64,000 nt of DNA from JBAXQQ01 sp037131695 (GCA_964638715.1 CAZWZF010000016.1:1-64000), one strand, 5' to 3'; positions 27,981-37,248 are shown, numbered from the stretch's first letter. Notes: a model not told the origin generated them from the sequence alone. A program made the numbers and translations.

Positions 27981-29417
27981 TTAACGCGCCTGTACGGTTG
28001 TGCGATAATATCCTACCCACACCTCTCCCCAACCCTGGTTGTCAGCATAATTGTTAGCAGTGTCATTCATTGCCAGGCGGAAAGTACCATTAACACCAGC
28101 CGGAACAATATATGAATACCTGCTGCCAATTGGAAATACATATTTCGCCCGTTCTATTGGGTCGGTATTTGCAATTGCAGGAAGGTCGCCAATCATGCCT
28201 ACCAGCATACAGTGAGGTTTATTGGGACAAAACATTGTTGGTCTTGAAGTATTGCTTTTATCAAACACATCACCTTCCGGTGAAAACCATAAATATCCAT
28301 CTTCATTAAATAATGTGCTGTATTCAGCTTTCACACTACCATCTGCGTTTTGGAACCGGGTATCAAGATTTGTTAATGATATTTTGCTTACAAAGTTCCA
28401 TTTACTATTTGCCAACACCATAATGATATCACCCTGTTTTACATCAATACCGGTATCATACCATTTGTAAATCTGACCAGGAGGAGGCGTACCACCAATA
28501 TCAGTATCACCAAATTGCCGGTAAAACGAACGAACTATCGGCATATTATCTGCTGTCGCATTACCCAGTGAATCACCCATGGTTTTATTATCCGGCATCT
28601 TCCCTTTATCAGGGAACGGAAAAGCAGATTTATTTATTCTCCAGTCAATCGGTGGTAATTTCACCGCACCTACTGCCGGACGACGGTTTGTATAACCAGC
28701 ATTCGTCAGCGATGGCTTATCTACCCATTCTATTGTCGCTGTTCCGCCAAGGTTTACTATTGGCACCGGAATTGGCTGGTCTGTGCCAGGATTATGAAAT
28801 CGGCAAAATGTTATTATTGTATCCGGTGAAGCATGCGGGTTCCAAAGCCCGGGAAATAATGCTTTGGGACGATAAGTCTCTGTACCACCGGCAAGCATTT
28901 TATCAACTAATTTCAAGTCGCCATTGTTAACGTCCGCACCATACAGGGAATAAGCCGATTTTGGGTCGGGTATTGGGAATGGCATACCATTTACATCAGT
29001 TGCAAATCCGTAATAGTTATAATCACGGGCATACGACGAATTGGTACTGTCCCGTCGTGGTGTATAATTTGGTCTAGTTGGGAAATTATCAGGATATGGG
29101 TCTTTTTCACACCAGAGATTTTTTGATGTTAAAGAAGGATCATCTAAAGCCAAACCGGTAATTCCACCGGTAGGAATGCCGCGAGCACCGATTGCACCTG
29201 GTTCCGGCGGGTATACACCATGATCCTGTTGGTATGACCCAACGCTGCGCGCCAGTATCTGCAGACTCGACAAGCAGGTTGAACGCACAGAACGTTCTGT
29301 AGCATTACGGGCGATAGGAAAAATCATGGCAACTAAAACACAGATGAGTGCTATTACCACTAATAACTCTACCAGTGTAAAGCCTTCTTTATTCTCTTTT
29401 ATAATATCGGTATGCAT
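27981..29417 (-). CDS. Pseudopilin-like protein with prepilin N terminus
   Basis: 478 residues. The type IV prepilin signal is EGFTLVELLVVIALICVLVAMIFP: prepilin peptidase would cut after G12 and the hydrophobic helix follows, ending with the RSTCLSSLQILARSVGSYQQDHGVYP segment. This is the pattern of the many secreted DUF1559-like or type II secretion G-like proteins of Planctomycetes and Lentisphaerota, though the mature domain is longer than a major pseudopilin (about 150) and its fold is not recognised. A C-terminal segment reads GTFRLAMNDTANNYADNQGWGEVWV, split here only for description, typical of a PA-IL or beta-sandwich carbohydrate-binding end. No clear Shine-Dalgarno. Confidence 0.78.
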   Translation of the reverse strand: MHTDIIKENKEGFTLVELLVVIALICVLVAMIFPIARNATERSVRSTCLSSLQILARSVGSYQQDHGVYPPEPGAIGARGIPTGGITGLALDDPSLTSKNLWCEKDPYPDNFPTRPNYTPRRDSTNSSYARDYNYYGFATDVNGMPFPIPDPKSAYSLYGADVNNGDLKLVDKMLAGGTETYRPKALFPGLWNPHASPDTIITFCRFHNPGTDQPIPVPIVNLGGTATIEWVDKPSLTNAGYTNRRPAVGAVKLPPIDWRINKSAFPFPDKGKMPDNKTMGDSLGNATADNMPIVRSFYRQFGDTDIGGTPPPGQIYKWYDTGIDVKQGDIIMVLANSKWNFVSKISLTNLDTRFQNADGSVKAEYSTLFNEDGYLWFSPEGDVFDKSNTSRPTMFCPNKPHCMLVGMIGDLPAIANTDPIERAKYVFPIGSRYSYIVPAGVNGTFRLAMNDTANNYADNQGWGEVWVGYYRTTVQAR

Positions 29418-29456
29418 TTAAGTTATTATTCCATCATTCAATGGCGGCTAATCATT

Positions 29457-30851
29457 TCAGCTATTTTTCTTCTTTAATTCTGCAACTGCCGCACGAAAAA
29501 CATCGCCGCGATGTTCCATATTTGTGAACATATCAAAACTTGCGCAGGCAGGCGACATTACTACCGCAGAACCACCAGCTATTTCAAACGCTTTATTCAC
29601 CGCATCCGGCAGAGTTGCTGACCGGTAAACCGGGAAATTGCTATCTGCTTTTGCTATAGCATCGCTAATCAAATCAGCAGCTTCGCCAATTAAGATAACA
29701 GCTTTAGCATATTTTACCACATCCATGCCCAGTTCGGTGAAGTCGGCGATTTTGGCTCTGCCGCCTGCTATCAAAACCGGTTTGTCCGGAGCAAACGCCG
29801 CCAGTGCCATACGTACTGCGATCGGCGTCGTTCCTTGTGAATCATTATAAAATGTCACCCCATTAATGGTATCAACTTCTTCCAATCGATTGGCAACACC
29901 TTTGAAGTCTGCCAGCACAGCTGCCGCAACTTCAGATACTTTATCTGTTACCAGATTAACTGCGGCTATCGCTTGCAAGATGTTTCCCAGGTTATGCTCA
30001 CCACGAAGACGAATATCTTTTAGATCAGCAATCTTTTTGACTGAACCGGAAATGCCTGAATAAATGACGCCATCATGAATATACACACCATTTGATATTT
30101 CATTTTCCACACTGACAAAAACGCAATGTGCATCGGTAAACTTTAAAATTGACTTCTGTTCCGGTAATGTTTCATGAAGAATTATATAGTCCGATGACAA
30201 CTGCTGGCGGAACAAATTCATTTTTGCCCGTAAATACAGTTCCATTGAATAATCATACCGATCCAGATGGTCAGGATACAAGTTTGTGAATATTGCAATA
30301 TGCGGTGCAAAATTTTTCACTGCTTCCAACTGAAACGAACTGACTTCTGCCACTAAAATCGAATCTTTCGGCGCTATTTCCGCTAATTCAATCAGTGGTT
30401 TTCCGATATTACCGCCAACATAAGTTTCTATGCCGCATGCTTCCAGCAATAAACCGACCAAAGTGGTAGTAGTGGTTTTTCCTTTAGTGCCGGTAATGGC
30501 AATAATTGGTGCTTCTGATATGCGATAGGCTATCTCAATCTCGCTCAATACCGGCACGTCGTGTGCTATTGCACGTCTAATCGGCTCAATTGTCATGGGA
30601 ACACCGGGACTGGGAATTACCAGGTTAGCATTTTCAATCCCTTTATATGCATCATCACCCAATAGAAAAGTTATCCCCTTGCCTTGCAATTTTCCGACTT
30701 CATCTGCTAATATTTCAGGCGATTTACTGTCAGAAATGGTGATATTTGCACCCATTCTACCTAAAACTTCAGCACAGGCGCGACCGGTTCCCTTGGCACC
30801 AAGACCGATAATATGAATATTTTTGCCTTCTAATTGTAATTTATTCCCCAT
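29457..30851 (-). CDS. murD: UDP-N-acetylmuramoyl-L-alanine:D-glutamate ligase
   Basis: 464 residues. Adds D-glutamate in cytoplasmic peptidoglycan precursor synthesis. The ATP loop is ITGTKGKTTTT, the N-terminal Rossmann domain opens with IHIIGLGAKGTGRA, and the C-terminal domain has FYNDSQGTTP and IAGGRAKIADF. A peptidoglycan cell wall is therefore expected. Its ATG overlaps the stop of the upstream 275-residue gene (TAATG). No other mur gene is nearby, so it is outside a dcw cluster. Confidence 0.95.
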   Translation of the reverse strand: MGNKLQLEGKNIHIIGLGAKGTGRACAEVLGRMGANITISDSKSPEILADEVGKLQGKGITFLLGDDAYKGIENANLVIPSPGVPMTIEPIRRAIAHDVPVLSEIEIAYRISEAPIIAITGTKGKTTTTTLVGLLLEACGIETYVGGNIGKPLIELAEIAPKDSILVAEVSSFQLEAVKNFAPHIAIFTNLYPDHLDRYDYSMELYLRAKMNLFRQQLSSDYIILHETLPEQKSILKFTDAHCVFVSVENEISNGVYIHDGVIYSGISGSVKKIADLKDIRLRGEHNLGNILQAIAAVNLVTDKVSEVAAAVLADFKGVANRLEEVDTINGVTFYNDSQGTTPIAVRMALAAFAPDKPVLIAGGRAKIADFTELGMDVVKYAKAVILIGEAADLISDAIAKADSNFPVYRSATLPDAVNKAFEIAGGSAVVMSPACASFDMFTNMEHRGDVFRAAVAELKKKNS

Positions 30852-31678
30852 TATTCTTCCTTACTTCGCCAGGCAAGTATCACACTTTCCTGCAATTTGC
30901 GCGTTAACGCCCTTATGTCTAAATCTCTTGACCCACCCAATGATATACCTGATGTTACCGGAGAAACGGCTTTTTCGATAACTAAACTCTCTGTGCCGTT
31001 TTCATCCTTCACATCAATATAATATTTCCCATCTTCAAGAACCATTGATTTCAATTCGCGCTTCGCTATTTTTATCAATGCCTTCATCGCCCAAACTTTT
31101 TTCTTACTCTTATCTGCTGCCAATGCTTCTGCCATTTTATCGGCTTCTTCTTTACATTCTTCTTTCCCGCTTAACGAGAATGAATCACCCGGGTCAAACA
31201 ATGCGCTGCCCGCAAAAGGGTCGGAATGTTGAGCAATCGCTTTTCCTTCCTCGCCATCAAATAACACATTAACCCCGTCAAATCTCACCTGAACACGTTT
31301 ACCGGCTTCTTTCGGCGCGAATACCGCCGGCATAGGCCCGCTTATCCCGCGCATTTTATCAGCCAGTTCTGCCGGAAAAATCATCCCGCCACCGATTAAA
31401 TGGACGCCAAATTTTGGCATAAAACTCATGAACTTATTTATTTCAGCAGCTTCAGCATCACGCAATAATTTAATCGTGTCATCTTCCTGCCGTTCAAATA
31501 CTACCCATTTCTCGCTATCAAACTTATCTGTTAAAAAATATCCGCGCGGTTTTTTATCAATCCATGCTACTGCGTATTTTACCCCCGGCCATACCGGTGC
31601 TACAAACTCGCGCAGGGTTGCATCGGCTCTTTTCAGCATATTCATCGCCTGACCGAAATCAATATCTGGTTCAAACAT
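30851..31678 (-). CDS. Unknown protein between dxr and murD
   Basis: 275 residues, no signal peptide or membrane segment. Features seen: an aromatic N-terminal part (FVAPVWPGVKYAVAWIDKKP), an acidic/lysine-rich middle at about 180-215 (KEECKEEADKMAEALAADKS) likely to form a coiled coil or long helix, and a C-terminal helix LDIRALTRKLQESVILAW. I do not recognise a family. GGGGAG precedes the ATG and the stop is fused to the murD start, so it is co-translated with murD and cotranscribed with dxr, 14 bp upstream. Confidence 0.7.
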   Translation of the reverse strand: MFEPDIDFGQAMNMLKRADATLREFVAPVWPGVKYAVAWIDKKPRGYFLTDKFDSEKWVVFERQEDDTIKLLRDAEAAEINKFMSFMPKFGVHLIGGGMIFPAELADKMRGISGPMPAVFAPKEAGKRVQVRFDGVNVLFDGEEGKAIAQHSDPFAGSALFDPGDSFSLSGKEECKEEADKMAEALAADKSKKKVWAMKALIKIAKRELKSMVLEDGKYYIDVKDENGTESLVIEKAVSPVTSGISLGGSRDLDIRALTRKLQESVILAWRSKEE

Positions 31679-31692
31679 GATTCTCCCCTTTT

Positions 31693-32850
31693 TTACCGCA
31701 TTCGATTAATTACTTCTTCAGTTTGTACTCGAACTTCACTATCAGTATTGATTATATCTTCAAGTGTCGGCTTATTGATAATTGTTTGATAAGTATCCAG
31801 CATCTTTGCAACAACTCTGGTTATATCCATGAATCCTATTTTACCATTTAAAAATGCTTCAACAGCTATTTCGTTGGCTGCATTCAGGCATGCCGGGCAG
31901 TTGCCGCCGATTTCAATGGCGTTCCTCGCTAAATCCGGTGCCGGGAAACGGCTGGTATCCAACTGCTGAAATGTCACCATTCCCAATTCTGCCAGTTTCA
32001 GCGGTGCCCAGTTTTTCGCTAATCTTTCAGGATAACCCAAGGCAAATTGTATCGGCGTCAGCATCGTTGGCAATCCCATTTGTGCCAGCATAGTTCCGTC
32101 GCAAAACTCCACCAGCGAATGCAGGATGGATTGTGGATGAATTATTATTTCAATGTCATACGCCGGCACTCCAAAAAGCCAGTATGCCTCAATCATCTCT
32201 AACCCTTTATTCATCAATGTTGCAGAGTCAATGGTGATTTTCCTGCCCATCTGCCAGGTGGGATGCTGCAATGCCATTTCCGGTGTAACCCGTTCCAATT
32301 CAAACAGCGACAAGTGCTTTAATGCCCCACCCGATGCCGTCAGCCATATCTTTGACAAGCTTTTTATACTTTGCCCCATCATACATTGAAAAATCGCGCT
32401 GGGTTCGCTATCCACAGGTATTATTGTCGCGGCATTTTCCTTTGCTGTGCGCATGATTATTTCACCGGCAGCCACCAGCGGTTCCTTATTTGCCAATGAT
32501 ACCGTTTTACCAGCGCTCAATGCCGCTATTAATGGGGATAAACCGGCGGCGCCAACCATTGCAGCCATTACAATATCGTCATCGCCGATTGCCGCATTTA
32601 CTATTTCATCATTTCCCGCAACAGCTTCAATAGCTGTACCTGCCAGCGCTTGTTTTAATCCGTCATACAGCGACTCATCAGCAATAACCGCCTTTTTTGC
32701 GCCGACTGAAATAGCTATTTGCGCCAATTCATTCACCGAACGATTTGCAGTAACAGTATTCGCCGCAAACTTGTCAGGATGAGCCAGCACAACCTCAACC
32801 GTTTGACGTCCTATTGAACCAGTAGCTCCCAGAATGGTGATTTTTTTCAT
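31693..32850 (-). CDS. dxr: 1-deoxy-D-xylulose 5-phosphate reductoisomerase
   Basis: 385 residues. Converts DXP to MEP with NADPH in the non-mevalonate isoprenoid pathway. Seen: the NADPH loop ILGATGSIGRQT, ANKEPLVAAGEII, the metal/substrate loop VDSEPSAIFQ (usually DSEHSAIFQ, with His replaced by Pro here), SGGAL, and HPTWQMGRKITIDSATLMNKG, the last given in part as KITIDSATLMNKGLE. Length is normal. The His-to-Pro change lies next to the conserved Asp-Ser-Glu and is a common position for variation that I cannot judge. It lies nine bases downstream of the FAD oxidoreductase gene. Confidence 0.95.
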   Translation of the reverse strand: MKKITILGATGSIGRQTVEVVLAHPDKFAANTVTANRSVNELAQIAISVGAKKAVIADESLYDGLKQALAGTAIEAVAGNDEIVNAAIGDDDIVMAAMVGAAGLSPLIAALSAGKTVSLANKEPLVAAGEIIMRTAKENAATIIPVDSEPSAIFQCMMGQSIKSLSKIWLTASGGALKHLSLFELERVTPEMALQHPTWQMGRKITIDSATLMNKGLEMIEAYWLFGVPAYDIEIIIHPQSILHSLVEFCDGTMLAQMGLPTMLTPIQFALGYPERLAKNWAPLKLAELGMVTFQQLDTSRFPAPDLARNAIEIGGNCPACLNAANEIAVEAFLNGKIGFMDITRVVAKMLDTYQTIINKPTLEDIINTDSEVRVQTEEVINRMR

Positions 32851-32859
32851 AAATACCGT

Positions 32860-34593
32860 CTATTTCACCTCGAAACTGAATACATTTACTTCTTCATTGC
32901 CCCAACTGCTGCCGATTTTTAATTTAATACTGTTGAATTTACCACTGGCTTTTATCTTCACCAGGCGCTGATAATTATTTTCTACATCGGCTATTACATT
33001 TTCCTTGCCATTTTCATCAATTCCGGTTATCGCAAACGACCTGGTCATCGTTGCCGGCACTTCGCGCTGTGGCGCATCCAGCGGGTAACAGCAAGGCTGG
33101 TTATGCTGCCTGCGATCAAGATTGCTGTCAAATACCAGCGAGATTTCTGATATTTCAGTTTCATCAGCAAATGAATACTCTACACAGTCGCCGCTTTTCG
33201 CGGTCCAACAATTTGATTCATCACCTTTTGCCCGGTCAAGACCGCTGCGCAGTTTTTCTTTTTCAATGGTTGAATCTGTTATCTTTGCTCTGCTGGTTAT
33301 TTCACTGATATTACGCAGCAACCCGGGCAGATAACAGTCGTCATTCATCAATTCATTTTGCAGTTCTCTGATAGCCTTTTCATATACACCGCGCGGCGAC
33401 AAACTGTGTTTTTTTGCGATTGCCGCAGCAGTACCCACCGCCTGTCCCAGGGTTGAACATGTTGCCATTACTCTGCTCGAACTCATGGCGACATGGGTCA
33501 TGCTGATATTGCGTCCGGCGAACCAGAGATTGTCGATATTTTTTGAATATAGCGTTCGATAAGGGATTCCAAAAGGCGATGGTGCCGGATGAAAAATAGT
33601 CGGATGCCCCGGATACCAGAAACCGCCCGGATGATGATCATCCATACTCCAGCCGCCATACGCGACAACATCATCAAATGTTCCGCCGGCGCGCACGTCG
33701 TGCTGGTTCATTAAAATATCACCCACACATCGTCGGCTTTCACGTTTGCCGGGCAGGAATCCTATCCATTCCAGCACCCAATTATCCGCACCGTGGTCAC
33801 CCTGGTTCTTGATGTGGTCCCATATTCCAAATGCTATTTTCAACAACTCATCGCGCAGCATTTCTGTATCATGAATACTGTCGTTAACTCCACCCAATTC
33901 AATCCACCAGAAATTATTGCCTTCTGGATTTTTAAACTCATGACCACGATTACTCATTGAATCATGGTCAGGGAACTTCTTTGCCCAGGCTGGCGGAATG
34001 AATTTTTGCGGGGTGCTCATTTCGCGTGCCTGAATCAGACAGCTCATGCCCATGGTTTCCCGGTCAGTTATTTCAGGAGCAATATCTTCGTTAAATTCTG
34101 CGCGTGCTTCATGACCGATGCGGTATTCAGCGCCAGCAAGATGCGCCAATATGGAATCGCCGGAGCAGTCGGCAAAATACGCCGCTTGTACCGTGTGAGT
34201 AGTTTCGGTAGTCAATTGCCACCCAGTGACAGAGATGATTTTATTATCGATAGTCTGCGCGCTATTGCAACTGCAGTTTAATAAAAGGGTAAGGTTTTCT
34301 TGGTATCGTGCTTTTTCATACAAAACAGAATCCCAAATCTGCCAGTTTCCACCCGGGTTGCGATACATATTTTCCAGATGAATCTCTTCGATAATTCCTG
34401 TCTCGCGGTTTCCCTGCCCGTGCGCACCGCACACCCACATGCGAACCTCGCTGGAAGAGTTGCCACCCGGTATCGGCCTGTCCTGCATCAATGCTACTTT
34501 TAACCCGCGACGGGCAGCGGCAATAGCGGCAGACAAACCTGACAGTCCTCCGCCTACTACACAAAAATCAACAACATGAGTAATATTTTTCAT
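32860..34593 (-). CDS. FAD-dependent oxidoreductase with C-terminal beta-sandwich
   Basis: 577 residues. The N-terminal FAD-binding Rossmann motif is VVGGGLSGLSAAIAAARRG, followed by PGGNSSSEVRMWVCGAHG and the second FAD contact FADCSGDSILAHLAG. This matches the FAD_oxidored (PF12831) group of PVC and Bacteroidota genomes. Residues about 430-577 look like a discoidin-type sandwich (VEYSFADETEISEISLVFDS, IKASGKFNSIKLKIG), suggesting a carbohydrate substrate. No signal peptide. Substrate unknown. It is the probable first gene of the dxr-murD run; no good Shine-Dalgarno is seen. Confidence 0.87.
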   Translation of the reverse strand: MKNITHVVDFCVVGGGLSGLSAAIAAARRGLKVALMQDRPIPGGNSSSEVRMWVCGAHGQGNRETGIIEEIHLENMYRNPGGNWQIWDSVLYEKARYQENLTLLLNCSCNSAQTIDNKIISVTGWQLTTETTHTVQAAYFADCSGDSILAHLAGAEYRIGHEARAEFNEDIAPEITDRETMGMSCLIQAREMSTPQKFIPPAWAKKFPDHDSMSNRGHEFKNPEGNNFWWIELGGVNDSIHDTEMLRDELLKIAFGIWDHIKNQGDHGADNWVLEWIGFLPGKRESRRCVGDILMNQHDVRAGGTFDDVVAYGGWSMDDHHPGGFWYPGHPTIFHPAPSPFGIPYRTLYSKNIDNLWFAGRNISMTHVAMSSSRVMATCSTLGQAVGTAAAIAKKHSLSPRGVYEKAIRELQNELMNDDCYLPGLLRNISEITSRAKITDSTIEKEKLRSGLDRAKGDESNCWTAKSGDCVEYSFADETEISEISLVFDSNLDRRQHNQPCCYPLDAPQREVPATMTRSFAITGIDENGKENVIADVENNYQRLVKIKASGKFNSIKLKIGSSWGNEEVNVFSFEVK

Positions 34594-34681
34594 AATATAA
34601 AAAATTAAACAAAACCCAACAATTTCCTTTATTTTTTATTAGTTACACAGAGATACACTGAGGAGACACAGAGGAAATGAA

Positions 34682-34795
34682 TTAAAAATTGATAATTAAA
34701 AATTAAAAATTATATAAAGGCTTTAATCTTTTATTTATGTCAGTTTCCATCATAATTATCAATTTTTAATTATTAATTATTAATTTTTAATTATC
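34682..34795. repeat. AT-rich imperfect inverted repeat
   Basis: AATTAAAAATTGATAATT-type sequence at 34682-34714 is answered by ATAATTATCAATTTTTAATT at 34753-34795, with further internal TTAATTATTAATT repeats. Just outside it (34641-34676) lies CACAGAGATACACTGAGG, an ACACAGAG-type dispersed repeat motif. It separates two minus-strand genes and contains no reading frame. Confidence 0.55.
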
Positions 34796-35892
34796 TAATA
34801 CTCGCATTCCTCACGATATACCTTTAGCGCGTATCTATACGCTTCCAGGGTAACTAACGGCGATATGGAATGGTCGGTGTGAAAGAAATATGGGGTGCCT
34901 TTTTCTTTCAAAGCCTGCATTTTTGGCCGAATTTCTTCATCCATGGCCTTTTTGTCACCGCTTTCCAAGGCGCGGACATCGATGTTGCCCATGAATGCTA
35001 TTTTTCCAGGATATTTGGTTGCGAAGTCGATTACGTTGTTACCGCATTTAGCTTCCATTGGCTGCAGACAGTCGAAACCGGCTTCAATTATCGCTTCAAC
35101 ACCGTCAACAATACGACCGCAACTATGAAGCACCACTTTCATTCCACGATTGTGGAAATAGTCTACCAGCCGTTTATGGGAAGGCTGGATTAATTCACGG
35201 TACATTGCCGGCGAACAAAACAGGCCATTGCTGTAGCCAAGGTCTTCATATATGAAAGCACTATCTGGTTGCACCCCGGCTTCGGCATACATGTAATCAA
35301 GGTGTTTGATGTAAAAATCTGTGTATGTATTGCAAAAATCCTGTATCCACTCCGGCTCAAGCGCAAAGTTTTCAAGCATTGCCACATCGCCAAGTATCCC
35401 GCGCAACAGTTCAAATACAAATAAGTTTCCCTGTGATGAATATTTATTCAGCGAACGCGCCTTTAAAATCTCATCTCGCATAGCAGTTGGATTCACCCGA
35501 GCTTTGTTGAGTTCCAATAGATTCGGCTTGTAATCCTTTTCCCATTTTTCTATCGATGTGCAATCAAAATCGACATGTTCCGGGGTGCCGGATTTATGTT
35601 TCCACCAGCGTAGTGTTGCCCCGTTACGGTTTTTCGTCAATTTCCATTCGTCAGATTCATCAACAGTAACATCTTTCAAATCATATAACGGTGCGCTATC
35701 CAACCACCCCGCCACAAACCGAATATCATAATCAAAATATTCACCCGGGTCAGTATTCTCCGGGAACCCTTGTTTCAGCCAGTAATCGGGAATAGTCTCA
35801 CCCCAATAATGGTCCATCAACCCCATCCGGTCAGGGGTCTTTTGATTCAGTAAAGCAGTCACCCGCTCAAAAGATGTCATCTCAGTTTTCAT
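34795..35892 (-). CDS. Uroporphyrinogen decarboxylase family protein (MtaA/CmuA-like)
   Basis: 365 residues, a single UroD/MtaA TIM barrel. The motif VVLHSCGRIVDGVEAIIEAG carries the His-x-Cys that binds zinc in methyltransferase members (MtaA, CmuA), and GNIDVRALESGD follows. True HemE has conserved N-terminal RQAGRY, absent here (the start reads RVTALLNQKTPDRMGLMDHY). So it is more likely a corrinoid-dependent methyltransferase or an uncharacterised relative than heme synthesis. No corrinoid protein gene is adjacent. AGAGG precedes the ATG. Confidence 0.85.
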   Translation of the reverse strand: MKTEMTSFERVTALLNQKTPDRMGLMDHYWGETIPDYWLKQGFPENTDPGEYFDYDIRFVAGWLDSAPLYDLKDVTVDESDEWKLTKNRNGATLRWWKHKSGTPEHVDFDCTSIEKWEKDYKPNLLELNKARVNPTAMRDEILKARSLNKYSSQGNLFVFELLRGILGDVAMLENFALEPEWIQDFCNTYTDFYIKHLDYMYAEAGVQPDSAFIYEDLGYSNGLFCSPAMYRELIQPSHKRLVDYFHNRGMKVVLHSCGRIVDGVEAIIEAGFDCLQPMEAKCGNNVIDFATKYPGKIAFMGNIDVRALESGDKKAMDEEIRPKMQALKEKGTPYFFHTDHSISPLVTLEAYRYALKVYREECEY

Positions 35893-35977
35893 TAGTAAAA
35901 CCTCTGGCGGTATTATGAACTTTTAGTGTTGATTCTGCAATAGAAAATCAGAAAAATAACTATTCGTATTTTGCTGG

Positions 35978-36100
35978 TTTAAATTTTACATCGATTATTA
36001 GGATTAAAGAGATTTAATGTTATTTCATCTACAAGAACTACAGTGATCTTTCATTGCGATTTTATCCTTTAAATCCTATTTATCGATGTAAAAATTTAAA
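35978..36100. repeat. Imperfect inverted repeat with arms of about 39 bp
   Basis: The left arm (35978-36016) begins TTTAAATTTTACATCGATTA and the right arm (36061-36100) is its imperfect complement (ATCGATGTAAAAATTTAAA at its end). The left arm contains TTTTACATCGATTATTAG (35984-36001), found again exactly at 38691-38708. The rest of 35893-36211 holds only the vapB promoter/operator. Confidence 0.65.
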
Positions 36101-36124
36101 TATTCAACAGACAAATTCTTTAAA

Positions 36125-36167
36125 ATCGCACGATATTATTGATATTATCGTGCGATATGGGTATAAT
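36125..36167 (+). promoter_or_regulatory. vapBC promoter with overlapping operator palindrome
   Basis: A sigma-70 promoter is seen: TTGATA (36139-36144), 17-bp spacer, TATAAT (36162-36167). Arms ATCGCACGATA (36125-36135) and TATCGTGCGAT (36146-36156) form an 11-bp inverted repeat lying across the -35 element and the spacer. Toxin-antitoxin complexes are known to repress their own promoters through such sites, so this is inferred to be the autoregulatory operator. Confidence 0.8.
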
Positions 36168-36211
36168 GAAGTTGAATCAGTGAGTAATAACCTATAAAGG
36201 AGGTAATATTC

Positions 36212-36430
36212 ATGTTAATAACAGCTACTGAATTAAAAAGCAATATTGGCAAGTATCTCATACTTGCCGCGACCCACGATATCTATATAACTAAAAATGG
36301 AAAGAATATCGCGAAATTAACAAGTGCCACTGCTGATAAAGTTGCCTTGCTTGATAGCCTGGTGGGTATCGTCACAGATGAATCAATCACTATGGATAAT
36401 ATTAAGAAGGAACGTCTGGCAAGAAAATGA
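36212..36430 (+). CDS. Phd/YefM-type antitoxin (VapB partner)
   Basis: 72 residues with the N-terminal DNA-binding fold of Phd/YefM antitoxins: LITATELKSNIGKYL then DIYITKNGKNIAKLTS. The C-terminal tail (about 48-72) would thread into the toxin. AAAGGAGG stands eight bases upstream. Its stop overlaps the toxin start by four bases (ATGA). Together with the upstream palindrome this is a standard autoregulated toxin-antitoxin operon. Confidence 0.87.
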   Translation: MLITATELKSNIGKYLILAATHDIYITKNGKNIAKLTSATADKVALLDSLVGIVTDESITMDNIKKERLARK

Positions 36431-36834
36431 TGATTTTAATAGACACAAATATTATTCTTGATATTTTTCTAAAACGAGAACCGTTTTTTGAATCATCTTA
36501 TGAAGTTATCAAACAATCAGCGACAAACAATACCGAATGTATTGTATCCGCAACAGCAATTACTGATATCTATTATCTGCTACGAAAATCATTTAAAGAT
36601 GATAATAAAGCGAAGGAGATCATAGAACGCTTGCTTCAATTGGTTACCATTGCTGATGTGTTGGCACTGGATATTCAGGTCGCTTTATCTGATTCAATAC
36701 CAGACTTTGAAGATGCTGTCGTTCATGCAGTCGCATTAAGAAATAAAGTAGATTATATTGTAACCCGCAATATTCAGGATTTTTCCGGTTCATCTGTACC
36801 GGTAATAAGTCCTGTAAATTATTTAATGTTATAG
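36427..36834 (+). CDS. vapC: PIN-domain toxin (VapC-like ribonuclease)
   Basis: 135 residues, one PIN domain. Acidic active-site residues are visible in ILIDTNIILDIF (D near residue 6), SATAITDIYYLL, and DFEDAVVHAVAL, with ITRNIQDF-like VTRNIQDFSGS at the end. VapC proteins cleave tRNA or rRNA when freed from antitoxin. It is translationally coupled to the antitoxin. The candidate retron promoter begins 35 bp after its stop on the same strand. Whether the two modules interact is unknown. Confidence 0.9.
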   Translation: MMILIDTNIILDIFLKREPFFESSYEVIKQSATNNTECIVSATAITDIYYLLRKSFKDDNKAKEIIERLLQLVTIADVLALDIQVALSDSIPDFEDAVVHAVALRNKVDYIVTRNIQDFSGSSVPVISPVNYLML

Positions 36835-36868
36835 ATATTACGCAATGACTCCCACCGCTTTATTGCTA

Positions 36869-36897
36869 TTGACATAAAGATAAATAATATGTATACT
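36869..36897 (+). promoter_or_regulatory. Consensus sigma-70 promoter for the retron leader RNA
   Basis: TTGACA (36869-36874), an exact 17-bp spacer, and TATACT (36892-36897). A start site near 36904 would place the first base of the transcript at the GTAATTT arm of the first leader hairpin. It is the best promoter in the region and points at a sequence without a protein gene for 345 bp. Confidence 0.8.
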
Positions 36898-36903
36898 ATC
36901 TTT

Positions 36904-37248
36904 GTAATTTGATATGGTTGAAATACTAACAAATTACTTGGTTCCTTGAAAACTTAATATTTGCCGGCTGTTGGTGTAAAACTCCTTTTGTCTCTTAAGT
37001 GAAGAATAATAAAGTTAATTTTTTATTCTTGACCATATTTGAAAAACAATATGGGTATCTGGGCATCGTCATTGTCTCATCGTGGCAAAGCGGCATCGTT
37101 TATAAGTAACAAACAAACTGAAAAATCGATAATCCGCCTATTAATAATGATTGGTGCATAAGCGCAGTTGACTAATTATCTTCTGCTGGGTACGAAAGCC
37201 GAATCGAGAGATTCGTGGCCCAAATAAACTATGAAAGGAGGACATCTA
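36904..37248 (+). ncRNA. Structured leader RNA, candidate retron msr-msd
   Basis: About 345 nt without a credible reading frame, between a consensus promoter and a 74-residue ORF, upstream of a retron-type reverse transcriptase. Hairpins seen: GTAATTT/AAATTAC (36904-36937), AAGAATAA/TTATTCTT (37002-37030), CCATATT/AATATGG (37033-37054), and GCCGAATC-GAGA-GATTC-gt-GGC with a GNRA-type tetraloop (37198-37219). GCATCG occurs at both 37063 and 37093. Retrons are known to encode their template/primer RNA just upstream of the RT, often with an accessory gene between. I could not identify the flanking a1/a2 pair or the priming guanosine, so the msr/msd borders are not assigned. Structure may continue into the ORF: GCCGG/CCGGC at 37277-37326. 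Confidence 0.55.

Noticed and set aside
34795..35892. HemE, true uroporphyrinogen decarboxylase
   Set aside because: Lacks the N-terminal RQAGRY block and carries the zinc-type HSCG motif of methyltransferase members.
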